This document shows, piece after piece, positions 27,723-36,773 of a stretch of 64,000 bases of DNA (the stretch's first letter is position 1; each line of letters starts with the position of its first letter). The position numbers and the translations under genes were made by a program. The notes beneath the pieces are model-generated. The model saw nothing but the letters and a program-made list of their open reading frames with translations, was not told where the DNA came from and made no database searches. The stretch covers positions 108,814 to 172,813 of the forward strand of contig NZ_JADIKE010000027.1 in NCBI RefSeq assembly GCF_016904955.1, in the 5' to 3' direction. The stretch comes from Dyella flava (GTDB lineage: Bacteria > Pseudomonadota > Gammaproteobacteria > Xanthomonadales > Rhodanobacteraceae).

Positions 27723-29600
27723 CTACACCGCCCAACACGAGCAACCGAGCGCGCCCCAGAACGATTTGAGATCGGCTTCGGCGATCGGCAAATCGGAACC
27801 CCATGCCTTCGCATGCTCATGTCCATGCAAGGAGCAACCGCCACAATCGCAAGCATGTACCTGCATGGCGGCTGGCTTGAACTCCTTCCACGCGGCGTAC
27901 CCGCCGTAGGTCCGCACCGGCGACCACTCCGGCAGCGCCGGAGGCACCGAGGTATCGTCGAACTCGCGAAAACCGTTGGCGCCATAAACCACCTTGCCGC
28001 CGACGATCGTCAGATCGGAGGTGATGTCCGCGATGTCCTGCTCCGAACAGGCAAAGTAGTCGCAGCTGGGCACGATAAGGTCGGCCAGCTGCCCCACCTT
28101 GATCTGGCCCTTGTTGCCCTCTTCATTCGAGAACCAGGTGACATACTGGGTCCACATGCGCAACGCGGTTTCGCGATCGAGACAGTTGGCCTGGGGATAC
28201 AGGCGCATGGCGGCCACGGTTCGGCCGGTCACCAGCCAGGCCAACGACACCCACGGGTTGTAGGACGCCACCCGCGTTGCATCCGTACCGGCGGATACAT
28301 GCACACCCTTCTCCAGCATGCGCGCCACCGGCGGTGTCGCCGCGGCCGCCGCCGCGCCATAACGCTCGACGAAATACTCGCCCTGATAAGCCATGCGATG
28401 CTGCACGGCGATACCGCCGCCGAGCGCCGCAATGCGGTCGATCGAGCGCTCGGAAATGGTTTCAGCGTGGTCAAAGAACCAGTTGAGACCTTTGAGCGGG
28501 ATATCGCGGTTCACACGCTCGAATACGTTGAGCGCACGTTGAATGGTTTCGTCGTAGGTCGCGTGGAGACGCCAGGGCCAGCGGTTCTCGGCCAGGATCC
28601 GCACCACATCTTCCAGCTCCGGCTCCATCGACGAGGGCATGTCCGGACGCGGCTGCCGGAAGTCTTCGAAATCCGCCGCAGAGAAAACCAGCATTTCTCC
28701 GGCACCGTTGTGCCGGAAATAGTCGTCACCCTGTTTGTATTTGGACGTCTTGGTCCAGTTGAGAAAGTCTTCCTTCTCGCCCTTTGGCTTTTGGGTAAAC
28801 AGGTTATAAGCGAGGCGAATCGTCAGCTGCCCATCCTCGGAAAGACGACGAATCACTTCGTAGTCTTCGGGAAAGTTTTGGAAGCCGCCGCCGGCATCGA
28901 TCGCACCGGTTACGCCCAGGCGATTGAGGTCGCGCATGAAATGCCGGGTGGAATTGAGCTGGTAGTCGAAAGGAAGCTTGGGGCCCTTGGCCAGGGTGGC
29001 ATACAAGATGGCCGCGTTCGGCTTGGCCAGCAGCATCCCGGTCGGGTTGCCCGCACTATCGCGCTCGATCTGGCCACCCGGTGGTTCCGGCGTGTCCTTG
29101 GTGTAGCCTACGGTCCGCAGCGCTGCCGCGTTGAGCAAGGCGCGATCGTAGAGGTGCAGGAGAAACACCGGGGTGTCCGGCGCCACCGCATTCAACTCGT
29201 CGATGGTTGGCAAGCGCTTCTCGGCGAACTGATGCTCGGTGAAGCCGCCAACCACGCGCACCCATTGTGGCGAAGGTGTGATGGCAACCTGGCGGCGCAA
29301 CATTTCCATCGCGTCTGCCAGGGAACGCACGCCATCCCAGCGCAGCTCCATATTGAAGTTCAAGCCGCCACGAATGATATGGAGATGGTTATCGATCAAT
29401 CCTGGAAGGACGGCACGCCCTTTCAGATCGATGATGCGCGCCCCTTTTGTGGCATGCGGGAGGATATCGCTGTCGCGGCCTACGGCGGTGAATCGGCCAT
29501 TGGTGATTGCCACGGCGGTGGCGGTCGGGTTGGATTTGTCGAGCGTGGTGAACCGCCCGCCACACAGAATGAGCTCGGGAGAGGACGATGGAGCGTTCAT
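27723..29600 (-). CDS. YtcJ-like amidohydrolase with Cys/His-rich C-terminal tail
   Basis: The 625-aa metal-dependent hydrolase has a TIM barrel with the HxH metal motif in GLIDNHLHIIRGG, a histidine in WFFDHAETIS and the late aspartate in GTDATRVASYNPW. Similar proteins are annotated as exoenzyme-regulatory or N-substituted formamide deformylase-like hydrolases. After the barrel (about 575 onward) there is an unusual tail with CDCGGCSLHGHEH and GALGCSCWAV that could bind metal. Its ATG overlaps the XapX stop (ATGA) and DoxX follows two bases later, so the three are tightly coupled. Confidence 0.85.
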   Translation of the reverse strand: MNAPSSSPELILCGGRFTTLDKSNPTATAVAITNGRFTAVGRDSDILPHATKGARIIDLKGRAVLPGLIDNHLHIIRGGLNFNMELRWDGVRSLADAMEMLRRQVAITPSPQWVRVVGGFTEHQFAEKRLPTIDELNAVAPDTPVFLLHLYDRALLNAAALRTVGYTKDTPEPPGGQIERDSAGNPTGMLLAKPNAAILYATLAKGPKLPFDYQLNSTRHFMRDLNRLGVTGAIDAGGGFQNFPEDYEVIRRLSEDGQLTIRLAYNLFTQKPKGEKEDFLNWTKTSKYKQGDDYFRHNGAGEMLVFSAADFEDFRQPRPDMPSSMEPELEDVVRILAENRWPWRLHATYDETIQRALNVFERVNRDIPLKGLNWFFDHAETISERSIDRIAALGGGIAVQHRMAYQGEYFVERYGAAAAAATPPVARMLEKGVHVSAGTDATRVASYNPWVSLAWLVTGRTVAAMRLYPQANCLDRETALRMWTQYVTWFSNEEGNKGQIKVGQLADLIVPSCDYFACSEQDIADITSDLTIVGGKVVYGANGFREFDDTSVPPALPEWSPVRTYGGYAAWKEFKPAAMQVHACDCGGCSLHGHEHAKAWGSDLPIAEADLKSFWGALGCSCWAV

Positions 29601-29878
29601 GACTTGTCCTGCTTTTCTTTAGGGAGCGGTGCACAGGGGAGTTGCCCGCAGGGAAGCTCGCCAAACACATGCGGCTTGACCTGTTGCCCCACAAACGCCG
29701 AGGTCGTGGTGGTCTTGCCGATCATCTGTTTGACGTAGGGCGGGATCTGCTCACCGAGCAAAATGCCCAGCAGCCCGACCAACGCCACTACGGGTGGCGC
29801 CGGCGAGCGCACATGGATGAGGCCGTAGATCACTCCAATCAGGAGACCTGCAGCAAGCGAGAGCAAATACGGCTTCAT
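29597..29878 (-). CDS. XapX domain (DUF1427) membrane protein
   Basis: The 93-aa protein has an N-terminal XapX domain of two short helices (LLSLAAGLLIGVIYGLI and PPVVALVGLLGILLGEQI) and a polar tail containing PCGQLPCAP. Start 29878 (MKPYLLS) was preferred over the ATG two codons earlier. XapX proteins commonly occur beside amidohydrolase/isochorismatase genes, as here, and their function is unknown. Confidence 0.85.
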   Translation of the reverse strand: MKPYLLSLAAGLLIGVIYGLIHVRSPAPPVVALVGLLGILLGEQIPPYVKQMIGKTTTTSAFVGQQVKPHVFGELPCGQLPCAPLPKEKQDKS

Positions 29879-29941
29879 GTGCACACCTCAGAACTGACGT
29901 GCAACCTCGGGGCCAGGATCGATATGGCGCTGGTTGCCGGA

Positions 29942-30595
29942 TCAACCGCCCTCGGCATGAAACATGGTCTTGGCGTAGATCAAACCCAGTCCATAGGCGC
30001 CGCCAAAATTCTTGGCGATGCCGGTGGTGCTTTCATACGTCTCGGTGCGGGCCCAGTCGCGCTGGAGTTCAAGCAGGTACTGCAGCGCAGTCATCGGGCG
30101 AGCGCCGGCTTGAACCATGCGGTCCATGGCACGGTTATGCGCTTCGGCCGACACGTCGCCGCAAGCATCGGCAACCACATAGACTTCAAATCCCTGCTCG
30201 ATCGCCGAAAGCGTGGGGCCGACGATACACACCGAGGTCCATAAGCCACCAAACACCAGGCGTGTCTTGCCAACCGCGTTGACCTGCTTGATGACGGCTG
30301 CGTCCTCCCAGGTATTCATGGATGTGCGATCAATCAGCGCCTGCCCCGGGAAGGGCTCGGTCACCTCACCGAACATCGGCCCGGAGAAACTTTTCTCGGC
30401 AACCGTGGTGAGAATGGTCGGCACCTTGAAGCTGGCCGCCGCACGCGCGATCAATCCTGCGTTGTTGCGCAAGGTAATCGCATCGATGGAGTGGGTGGCG
30501 AAGGACATCTGCGACTGGTAGTCGATCAGGATCAGCGCATGATCTTTGGGGGTGAGCAGCTGTGAACCGGGTGTGGGTTTAGCGGTGATGGTCAT
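29942..30595 (-). CDS. YcaC-like cysteine hydrolase (isochorismatase superfamily)
   Basis: The 217-aa protein shows the isochorismatase-like fold with nucleophile Cys123 in GLWTSVCIVGP, Asp25 in LILIDYQSQM, and a lysine in TTVAEKSFSGPMF as the likely third catalytic residue. YcaC-like enzymes are cytoplasmic amide or nitrile hydrolases of unknown natural substrate. It is the first gene of the ten-gene leftward array, so its upstream region (30596-31055) should hold the main promoter. Confidence 0.88.
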   Translation of the reverse strand: MTITAKPTPGSQLLTPKDHALILIDYQSQMSFATHSIDAITLRNNAGLIARAAASFKVPTILTTVAEKSFSGPMFGEVTEPFPGQALIDRTSMNTWEDAAVIKQVNAVGKTRLVFGGLWTSVCIVGPTLSAIEQGFEVYVVADACGDVSAEAHNRAMDRMVQAGARPMTALQYLLELQRDWARTETYESTTGIAKNFGGAYGLGLIYAKTMFHAEGG

Positions 30596-31055
30596 GACGG
30601 CATCTCGTAAGCAGGGGGATGAATATCGACGTGGGGAAAGCAGCCAATCAGTCTTTGAAAAAAGTCAGAAGGTCCTGGTTGATCACATCCGCTCTGTAGC
30701 TCATGTCAGCGCTTCCGTTGGGTGCATGCGGGAATGAAGTCCCTGTGCACTGACTGCCGTGGACAGGATCGACCACGCATTGGTGATTTGGATTGAATGC
30801 GCCACACATTCAGGGCGGGGATGATTGCGGCACGCAATATGCTTAACAGTTCGATCGCGATCCCATTGCGGCGACTCAACCTGAAATGCACGGCCCTACT
30901 TCAGCGCGGTAACGTCATCGCAACAAGCCTAAGTGAAGGGAAAAACATCTCACTCGAATGGGGGATACACATTGTCCCGAGCACCGACTTGTGTTTGACT
31001 TACAAAGCTAGGAAGCGCGCTTGGTGGCGGCATAGCCATTCTTGGAGGCTTGCCC
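30596..31055. promoter_or_regulatory. Divergent intergenic region of the ten-gene array and the NarL-type regulator
   Basis: These 460 bases separate the leftward hydrolase gene from the rightward response regulator and are AT-richer than the flanks. No convincing gene is seen in either direction. Promoters for both units must lie here, and a site for the adjacent regulator is plausible; I cannot mark an operator with confidence. Confidence 0.5.
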
Positions 31056-31709
31056 ATGAATGCAGAAGAACGGCGGATTCGAATCATGATGGTCGATGAC
31101 CATCCCCTTTTTCGAGAGGGGGTTTCGGCCGTACTAGGCACCCAGCCGGACATGGAGCTGATCGCAGAAGCGGCAAATGGTGAGGACGCCATCCAGCAGT
31201 TCCGCAGGCTGCAACCCGACGTTACGCTGATGGACCTGCAACTTCCCGGCATGAGCGGGCTGATTGCCATTCGAAGCATCCTCAGTGAATTCCCGACGGC
31301 GCGCATCATCGTCCTGACGACGTTTCAGGGCGACATGCAGGCGACCCGTGCATTGCGAGCCGGCGTTGCCGGCTACCTGATCAAAAGCACCCTGCGCAAG
31401 GAACTGCTCTTCACGATCAGGCAGGTATCCAAGGGCCATCGGCACGTTCCGCCTGACATAGCGCGCGCCATTGCCGAACACGTGGCCGATGAAGCCCTGA
31501 GTATTCGCGAGCTGCAAGTGCTCGGCCACGTTGCGGGCGGTTATTCGAACAAGCGCATCGCCACCCACATGGGCATCTCGGTTGAAACCGTAAAGACCCA
31601 CATGAAAAGCATCCTGGCGAAGGTAAAAGCCAAGGACCGGACGGAAGCGGTCGTTATCGCCATGCGTCGCGGCTACATCGACGCTTATCTCGATACACCC
31701 ATCATTTGA
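31056..31709 (+). CDS. NarL/FixJ-type response regulator
   Basis: The 217-aa protein has a receiver domain (Asp14/Asp15 in MMVDDHP, phosphoacceptor Asp60 in TLMDLQLPG, Lys110 in YLIKST) and a C-terminal LuxR HTH (about 148-205; GYSNKRIATHMGISVETVKTHMKSI is the helix-turn-helix, longer than I quote elsewhere only as a description of its extent). A GGAGG ribosome-binding site lies 8 bases before ATG 31056. Its stop overlaps by 8 bases the convergent gene for a HisKA_3 kinase, its probable partner. It is divergent from the ten-gene array, its likely target. Confidence 0.92.
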   Translation: MNAEERRIRIMMVDDHPLFREGVSAVLGTQPDMELIAEAANGEDAIQQFRRLQPDVTLMDLQLPGMSGLIAIRSILSEFPTARIIVLTTFQGDMQATRALRAGVAGYLIKSTLRKELLFTIRQVSKGHRHVPPDIARAIAEHVADEALSIRELQVLGHVAGGYSNKRIATHMGISVETVKTHMKSILAKVKAKDRTEAVVIAMRRGYIDAYLDTPII

Positions 31710-32526
31710 ACCTGCTATGGCTCGACGAGAACGGTGTCGGCGTCGCCCGCCGCGTCGACCGCTTCGCGGCATAGACAACATGCGACGGAACCACTAATTC
31801 GACGAGGGTTCCCTGCCCCGGATTCGAGGATATCGAAAGGTCGCCGCCTATGCATTGGGTACGTTCACGCATGCCTCTCAGCCCCCAATGCCCCGGCTTG
31901 TGGCCTATTTGAAGAATGCCTGGATCAATGCCAATCCCGTCGTCTTCCACTCGCAGCAAAAACTGTTTGGCTTCAAAGAAAATATTGAGCGATATCGTTT
32001 CCGCGTTGGCGTGACGAAACGCATTGAGCAAGGCCTCCCGGCCAATAAGATAAATTTCCTCGCGAATGATGGGCTCGATGTCACGTCTCGTGCCATGCGG
32101 CAGCAAACGAAACTCCGCTGAGCTTTCAGACTCCAGCTCCTGACCGAGTATTTCGAACGTCACCACCAGATCTTTGGTAGCCCCCTCGCTGACGCGAAGA
32201 TCGTGAACGCGATCACGTCCGTCCACCAGCACCTCATCGGCACGGGTAAGCGCCAGATCGATCTTGGCACGAACAGGATCTCCTTCCGGAAGGCCTTCGG
32301 CGATCGCCTGGAAACGCAGGATCAAACCCTGGATGCCTTGCAGCAGGGTGTCATGCAGTTCACGCGCGATGCGTTCACGCTCTGCGTGTCGAACCTCCAG
32401 CCGGTCACGGATTTTTGCCACCATCCGCCGGTAGCGAATGGCCACGAAGCCGATCACGGCCGCTATGGCCAAGGCGAGATACCCCATCCAATGCCATGTC
32501 GCGAGATGCTGTGTCGCCGCAGCCAT
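31702..32526 (-). CDS. Small NarX-type histidine kinase with no sensor domain
   Basis: The 274-aa kinase has one N-terminal TM helix (about 13-31) and then directly the HisKA_3 domain (RHAERERIARELHDTLLQG, phosphoacceptor His58) and a HATPase domain with GREALLNAFRHA and GLRGMRERT. No periplasmic or PAS sensor region exists, so it must sense through its TM helix, through another protein, or by heterodimerising. It converges with the response regulator gene instead of lying in an operon with it. Confidence 0.9.
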   Translation of the reverse strand: MAAATQHLATWHWMGYLALAIAAVIGFVAIRYRRMVAKIRDRLEVRHAERERIARELHDTLLQGIQGLILRFQAIAEGLPEGDPVRAKIDLALTRADEVLVDGRDRVHDLRVSEGATKDLVVTFEILGQELESESSAEFRLLPHGTRRDIEPIIREEIYLIGREALLNAFRHANAETISLNIFFEAKQFLLRVEDDGIGIDPGILQIGHKPGHWGLRGMRERTQCIGGDLSISSNPGQGTLVELVVPSHVVYAAKRSTRRATPTPFSSSHSRFK

Positions 32527-32601
32527 GCGTGAGCTCCTGTCGCGGGTACTCCGCCATACTCAAACTTCCGATCCAAATCAGACTCCCCCATGTGAGGGAC
32601 G

Positions 32602-32751
32602 TCATTTGGTTACCTGGAGGCTCGTCGGTATGCACCGATACGCGGGGCCGGCCATCGGTCCCAATCCAGCCTGCGCAGAGGCCGTTTTTATCGGCGCCAT
32701 CGCCAACACCGTCAGGCCGACGATCGTTGAAATAGCGCCCATTTTCAGCAT
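32602..32751 (-). CDS. Possible small secreted peptide
   Basis: A 49-codon frame starting at ATG 32751 encodes a convincing signal peptide (AISTIVGLTVLAMAPIKTASA) and a mature peptide of about 23 residues with one cysteine (GPAYRC). The frame stays open upstream to 32955, but that part is rich in charged and histidine residues and is probably not translated. The ribosome-binding site (AAGAAAAG) is weak. It sits between the kinase and the TehA-like gene. No family is recognised. Confidence 0.4.
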   Translation of the reverse strand: MLKMGAISTIVGLTVLAMAPIKTASAQAGLGPMAGPAYRCIPTSLQVTK

Positions 32752-32764
32752 CTTTTCTTGCCAT

Positions 32765-32793
32765 TTGGACAATATGTCAAGGATGGACAATAT
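32765..32793 (+). promoter_or_regulatory. Direct-repeat promoter/operator element
   Basis: TGGACAATAT occurs twice, at 32766-32775 and 32784-32793, 18 bases apart, and the first copy sits inside a GACA-ATA-TGTC dyad. Rightward, TTGGAC plus 17 bases and CAATAT resembles a sigma-70 promoter about 145 bases before the TehA-like gene. This is a pattern-based suggestion. Confidence 0.4.
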
Positions 32794-32937
32794 ATCCAGA
32801 TGGCGTAGAAACAAGGCATCCCATGCTTCTCTATGCCGAAAGCCATGATCATGATCAAAAAAAGCAAACGCTCTGCGCTTTCCGGTTTCTTTCCTATCGC
32901 CGCCGCTTAGAATGCGATGGAAACGGGAGGGTGCGTG

Positions 32938-33912
32938 GTGACAACCGCAAATCACGTCATGCCGGCATCGTTCTTTGGCATCGTACTTGGCGTCGTCGGC
33001 CTCGGCAGCAGCTGGCGTGTAGCGACCAGGTTATGGGGTCTTCCATCGGCCATAGGCGAATGCGTCATGGCGGTCGCGGCTTCCGTCTGGATCCTGCTGG
33101 TCGCCGGTTATTTAAGCAATTGGATCCGGCATCGCGATGCCGCCATGGCGGAGGCCAGACATCCCATCCAGTGCTGCTTCATCAGCTTATGTCCGATATC
33201 GACCACGCTGATGGGCCTGGTCCTGTTGCCCTATGCGCACACCTTGGCCCTGCTTGCCTGGGCCGCCGGTTCATTGGGTCAGCTGGCCTTCGTGGTGGCG
33301 CGCGCGGGAGGCATGTGGCGCGGGGAGCGCGATATAACCAACATAACGCCGATACTTCTGCTTCCAACCGTCGCCGGCAACTTGATCAGTTCCATCGTCG
33401 CCGGTGCGTTGGGCCTGCATGCCTTCGGCATGCTTTTCCTGGGAATAGGCTTTTTCAGCTGGCTGGTGATCGACTCGATCATTCTTTTCCGTTTGTGGAC
33501 GGGACCGGCCATGCCCGCGGAGCTTCGGCCAACCCTCGGCATTGAATTGGCACCTCCGGTTGTTTCCTGCATGGCTTATCTTGCCAACACACAGGGGCAC
33601 GTGGACCTGTTCGCACAAGCAACGTGGGGATACGGTTTATTCCAGCTCCTTGTGCTGTGCCGCTTGTTGGCGTGGATCATGAAGCAGCCGCTCTCGCCGT
33701 CTTATTGGGCATTTAGTTTCGGCCTGACTGCCCTTTCCACCGGCGCGCTGCAAATGACTTTGCGTGGTGAGGAAGGCGTCATTGCTGCCCTGGCCATGCC
33801 CATTTTCATCATCGTCAATGCCGTCATTGTCGTGCTCGCCTTGAACACGCTATGGCATCTGTCGAAAAACGGATTGCCGGCGGGCATCGACGCATCACCC
33901 GCCTCGCGATGA
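32938..33912 (+). CDS. TehA-like SLAC1/voltage-dependent anion channel family protein
   Basis: The 324-aa protein has ten predicted TM helices. The family opening (MPASFFGIVLGVVGLGSSWR) includes the gate-region FFGI motif, and later helices show SLGQLAFVV and TPILLLPTVAGNLI. GTG 32938 was chosen because GGGAGG lies 7 bases upstream; an in-frame ATG at 32917 is the alternative. Members transport small anions or dicarboxylates and give tellurite resistance in E. coli when overexpressed. Confidence 0.87.
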   Translation: MTTANHVMPASFFGIVLGVVGLGSSWRVATRLWGLPSAIGECVMAVAASVWILLVAGYLSNWIRHRDAAMAEARHPIQCCFISLCPISTTLMGLVLLPYAHTLALLAWAAGSLGQLAFVVARAGGMWRGERDITNITPILLLPTVAGNLISSIVAGALGLHAFGMLFLGIGFFSWLVIDSIILFRLWTGPAMPAELRPTLGIELAPPVVSCMAYLANTQGHVDLFAQATWGYGLFQLLVLCRLLAWIMKQPLSPSYWAFSFGLTALSTGALQMTLRGEEGVIAALAMPIFIIVNAVIVVLALNTLWHLSKNGLPAGIDASPASR

Positions 33913-34007
33913 ATCGCTGCATGCAAGCGCGATGCGATCGTTAGTCAAAACAGAACCGGTTCGCCCGCACGGGACTGACGAACCGGTTCGCACCGCTACG
34001 GCCAGGT

Positions 34008-36518
34008 TTAGAAGTGGCCGGAAACACTCACGCCGAACGTACGCGGCGCACCTGGGATATAGGTTGGCAGATCGAATTCCGCACCTGTGTTGCCGGCATC
34101 GATCAGGTACTTCTTGTTGGTCAGGTTGTCCGCGAACAAGCCCGCATCCCAGTGCTGATGATCGAAGGTCACGCCGATCCGCAGGTTGAGCAAGCCGAAC
34201 GCGCCCTGCGTCAGGGTTTCCATATTGCCGCCGTCCTCAAACCACGTCTTGGAGCGCCACGTGTAGCTCGGACGTACATATCCCAGGTAATCGTTGTTGA
34301 GCGGGATGCTCCAGTTCATACCCACCGCAGCTGTGACATCCGGTGCAAGGCGCAGGTGATCGCCTTCGAAGTCATCCACTGCCGGGGTGCCCGCTGCCGG
34401 AGTGCCATAGCGCGCATGCTCGTAGGCAGCGTTCAGGAACACATCGAAGTTCGGTGTAAACGCTTCCTGCAACGAGGTTTCAAGGCCCGGTGCGGTGGCC
34501 CGCCCCGAATTTACCGTGAGGTACTGGGCATCCTGGTACACCTGGCTCTGGAAGTTGGTGTACCGGTAGTAGTACGCAGACACGTCATAGGCGAACTTGC
34601 CCTGATCGGCCGAGCCCTTGATGCCGGCCTCATAGTTCATGAGGATTTCCGCCGGCAGGGTGGTCTTGGTGTAGCCGAGTTCCGGCGCCGCATTGACGTT
34701 GAAGGTGAGATCTTCCGGACGACGGCCACGCGACACACTGAGGTAGGCATTGGTATCGTCGTTGATGTGGTAGCTGCCGATCAAACGTCCCACCACCGAG
34801 TTGTTGGTGACGGAATTGGTCAACAGGCCATTGGTGGGCGCGAAGATATCGTTCGGCGCGGTAACGCCATTGAGACCGAGCGGACCAAGACCAAGCAGCT
34901 CGCCCAGCTCCGCAAACGCCGGACCGATCACCGCCGCGTTCGGGCCAGTCGCGTTGTACACCTGATAACCGGCCCAGATTTGCTCATGCGTGGCGCGCAG
35001 ACCGGCGGTGATGTCGAAGCTGTCGGTGACGTGGAAGGTACCGTCGGCAAAGAACTCATACGAGCGGGAGCTGCCGTAGTTGGTATAGCCCTCGCTCTCA
35101 TTCGGATTCAGCGGCGTACCCAATACCGGGAAAGTCGTCTCCGACAGATTCGGCTGGTAATTCGAGTTCAGCAGCGATGGACTGCCGAACAGATCGTCAA
35201 CCAGGCCGAGGTACTTGCCACCATCGAGACCTTCGGCCAATTGCTTGACCAGCGGGGTGATGGCCACCAGCAAACTGCTCTCGTTGGTGTTGAACGGCAC
35301 CGTCTGGTGACCGCTCTCATAGAAGAAGTTCACGCCGAAGAAGCCGGTGAAGCGGCCACCGTCATCGTAATTCAGGCGCAGCTCCTGGCTGATCTGGTGC
35401 TCGCCCTGACTGTTGCCGAATTGCAGTACCGGCGCCTGCGTGCCCGACGCATTGAAGTTTTCATCCGAGTCGTAGCGGCGCAAGCCCGTGGTGCTGGACA
35501 AGGTCCAGGCATCGTTGATGACGAAGTTGCCCAGGCCGGTGATGCTGCTGATCTTGCGGCGAATGCCGAGTTCGTTGCCGCCATACAGCGAAGCGGCGCC
35601 ATAGATGTTGGTCGAGCCATACACATTGGGCAGCGCGCTGCGGAAATCGGTGCCCGGGGGCGCATCGCGTTCGTAGTTGGCGATGATGTCGTAGTAACTG
35701 TTGCCGTTGATCTTGATGTGCACGCTGGCGCGCACGGCCTTGGTATCCGCACCATCGAGCCGACCGCCTTCCGTATTCGGGATGTAGCCTTCGTGCTCGT
35801 TGTCGTACACCGCGATACGCGCATCCACGTTGGAACTGACCGGCGTATTGAAATAGCCGGTCAGCAGGTGGCTGTCGTAGTTGCCCACCTGCGCGGTGAA
35901 ACCGCCCGAGGTGGTGTCATCGGCGCGATTGGAATTGAGCGCGAAGGCGCCGCTTTCCGCCGCACGACCGAACAACGTTCCCTGCGGGCCACGCAACACT
36001 TCGACGTCCGCCAGGTCGTACAGGGCGACGATCGAGCCACTCTGGCTGCTGATGTCCACGCCATCCTGGAATACCGATACGCGCGACGGTGTGTTGGCGG
36101 CGGTGTCGTCGATCGTGATGCCGCGAATCGACAGGCTCGGCGTATTCGGGCTCTGCACCTGCACCTGTACACCCGGCACGTAGCGGCCGAGGTCTTCCAT
36201 GGTGGTGATGCCGAGCTTTTTGAGGAAATCGCCGGACAGCGCCGTAATGGCGGTCGGCACGTCCAGCACCTGCTGCTCACGCTTCTGTGCGTTGACCACG
36301 ATGGTGTTGAGGTTGACGACGTTCGACGATGCGGACTGCCCCACTGACACACCCGCCGTTTTCGACTTGGCAGGTGTCTGCGCATTGGCATTGGTGCTGC
36401 TGTCGGTCTGTTGCGCATGGACCGCCAACGGCGTTCCCAACAGAGCCATCTGAATCGAAAGTGCAAGCCAACGACGGCCTGCCACTGGTGCCTTGCGGCA
36501 AGTGGCCTGGTTCGACAT
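34008..36518 (-). CDS. TonB-dependent outer-membrane receptor
   Basis: The 836-aa receptor has a signal peptide (LALSIQMALLGTPLAVHA), a plug domain (about 90-200; VPTAITALSGDFLKKLGI, then VEVLRGPQGTLFGR) and a 22-strand barrel ending in GVSVSGHF with terminal phenylalanine. Start 36518 has TTAGGGGGAAT upstream. It resembles the xenobiotic/siderophore-type receptors that are numerous in sphingomonads and Xanthomonadales. The ligand is unknown and no uptake partner is adjacent. It is divergent from the Pr6Pr gene. Confidence 0.93.
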   Translation of the reverse strand: MSNQATCRKAPVAGRRWLALSIQMALLGTPLAVHAQQTDSSTNANAQTPAKSKTAGVSVGQSASSNVVNLNTIVVNAQKREQQVLDVPTAITALSGDFLKKLGITTMEDLGRYVPGVQVQVQSPNTPSLSIRGITIDDTAANTPSRVSVFQDGVDISSQSGSIVALYDLADVEVLRGPQGTLFGRAAESGAFALNSNRADDTTSGGFTAQVGNYDSHLLTGYFNTPVSSNVDARIAVYDNEHEGYIPNTEGGRLDGADTKAVRASVHIKINGNSYYDIIANYERDAPPGTDFRSALPNVYGSTNIYGAASLYGGNELGIRRKISSITGLGNFVINDAWTLSSTTGLRRYDSDENFNASGTQAPVLQFGNSQGEHQISQELRLNYDDGGRFTGFFGVNFFYESGHQTVPFNTNESSLLVAITPLVKQLAEGLDGGKYLGLVDDLFGSPSLLNSNYQPNLSETTFPVLGTPLNPNESEGYTNYGSSRSYEFFADGTFHVTDSFDITAGLRATHEQIWAGYQVYNATGPNAAVIGPAFAELGELLGLGPLGLNGVTAPNDIFAPTNGLLTNSVTNNSVVGRLIGSYHINDDTNAYLSVSRGRRPEDLTFNVNAAPELGYTKTTLPAEILMNYEAGIKGSADQGKFAYDVSAYYYRYTNFQSQVYQDAQYLTVNSGRATAPGLETSLQEAFTPNFDVFLNAAYEHARYGTPAAGTPAVDDFEGDHLRLAPDVTAAVGMNWSIPLNNDYLGYVRPSYTWRSKTWFEDGGNMETLTQGAFGLLNLRIGVTFDHQHWDAGLFADNLTNKKYLIDAGNTGAEFDLPTYIPGAPRTFGVSVSGHF

Positions 36519-36773
36519 GTTGCGGATTCCCCCTAAGTTTTTGCGTTTGAAACGCATTGAAAAGCCAGGACTTTTCATCCTCCCCAATGGTTATGACACG
36601 CACATGACCGGAGTACAACTTTGGCTAGCAAAGCGCTTGCCCCGGGAAGCATCAGCGTGTTTGGAACACAACTCAGCATCGATTTTTTGCGACACCCCAC
36701 CGTCGCATGCTGCTGTGCAGAAATCACACATAGGCCCTAAGATCGACCCATTCTTGCATGAGGCAACTTCAGC

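Noticed and set aside
27813..29738. Rightward 641-codon open frame opposite the amidohydrolase
   Set aside because: It has no recognisable motifs, and the opposite strand carries a well-defined metal-dependent hydrolase coupled to its neighbours.
34014..36347. Rightward 777-codon open frame opposite the TonB-dependent receptor
   Set aside because: The leftward frame has signal peptide, plug and barrel motifs. The antisense frame is an arginine/valine-rich shadow typical of high-GC DNA.
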